Positions 5,401 to 5,422 of a DNA stretch of 5,422 nt are shown piece after piece; position 1 is the stretch's first letter, and every line of letters starts with the position of its first letter. The translations under genes were made by a program, and so were the position numbers. The stretch is from an uncultured bacterium (GTDB taxonomy: Bacteria > Hydrogenedentota > Hydrogenedentia > Hydrogenedentales > CAITNO01). The stretch spans positions 1-5,422 of the forward strand of contig CALDSM010000808.1 of assembly GCA_937923585.1 (NCBI GenBank), written 5' to 3'. The notes beneath the pieces were generated by a model. It did no database searches. It had not been told where the DNA came from and saw only the letters and a program-made list of their open reading frames with translations.

Positions 5401-5422
5401 GAGGGACATCAGGAATTCGTCT

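Noticed and set aside
1..5422. CRISPR array, tRNA, rRNA or complete insertion sequence
   Set aside because: No regularly spaced direct repeats, cloverleaf, rRNA signature or transposase was seen.

Overview
The window is GC-rich (many G/C third positions) and reads almost entirely from right to left on the minus strand. It holds two exported, probably surface-displayed proteins, plus a roughly 500-base non-coding region at the right. The larger protein ends in a three-part exosortase-type tail: a short Pro/Gly motif, a hydrophobic helix and an Arg/Lys cluster. That tail, together with many Ig-like domains and a GGX-rich partner, suggests a Gram-negative, environmental, PEP-CTERM-bearing bacterium. 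A lineage such as Hydrogenedentota, Verrucomicrobiota, Lentisphaerota or Planctomycetota would fit, but no marker gene fixes the phylum.

Layout in transcription order (right to left): (1) 4914-5422 has no convincing gene. It holds a good sigma-70-like promoter (TTGACA-N17-TACACT with an extended -10) driving the large gene, a 7-bp direct repeat GTGAACG around that promoter, two nested stem-loop structures (5060-5125 and 5151-5190), an isolated 'GGGGGGACAGACA' motif, and a second promoter-like sequence pointing out of the right edge. (2) 897-4895 is one large gene for a secreted 1,332-residue protein: signal peptide, a unique N-terminal domain, five 'SFSEPV...GGPQ...DxAGN' domains, three 'TGTVSDN...TDTAGN' domains, one more of the first kind, two Ig-fold domains and the sorting tail. 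(3) An 81-base gap without a recognisable terminator follows. (4) 1-815 is the 5' part of a second secreted protein, cut by the left edge: signal peptide, a beta-rich domain, then a long glycine-rich tract with alternating GGK/GGD units. It must be read by hand because it has no stop codon inside the window, and other frames of the same DNA give misleading Ala-rich and Pro-rich open frames.

The two genes are co-directional, closely spaced, and both carry an export signal. The simplest reading is a two-gene (or longer) operon for cell-surface or matrix proteins expressed from the promoter near 4949-4977. No enzyme, transposase, CRISPR array, tRNA or rRNA was seen. The specific functions (adhesion, matrix, S-layer-like) are inference only.
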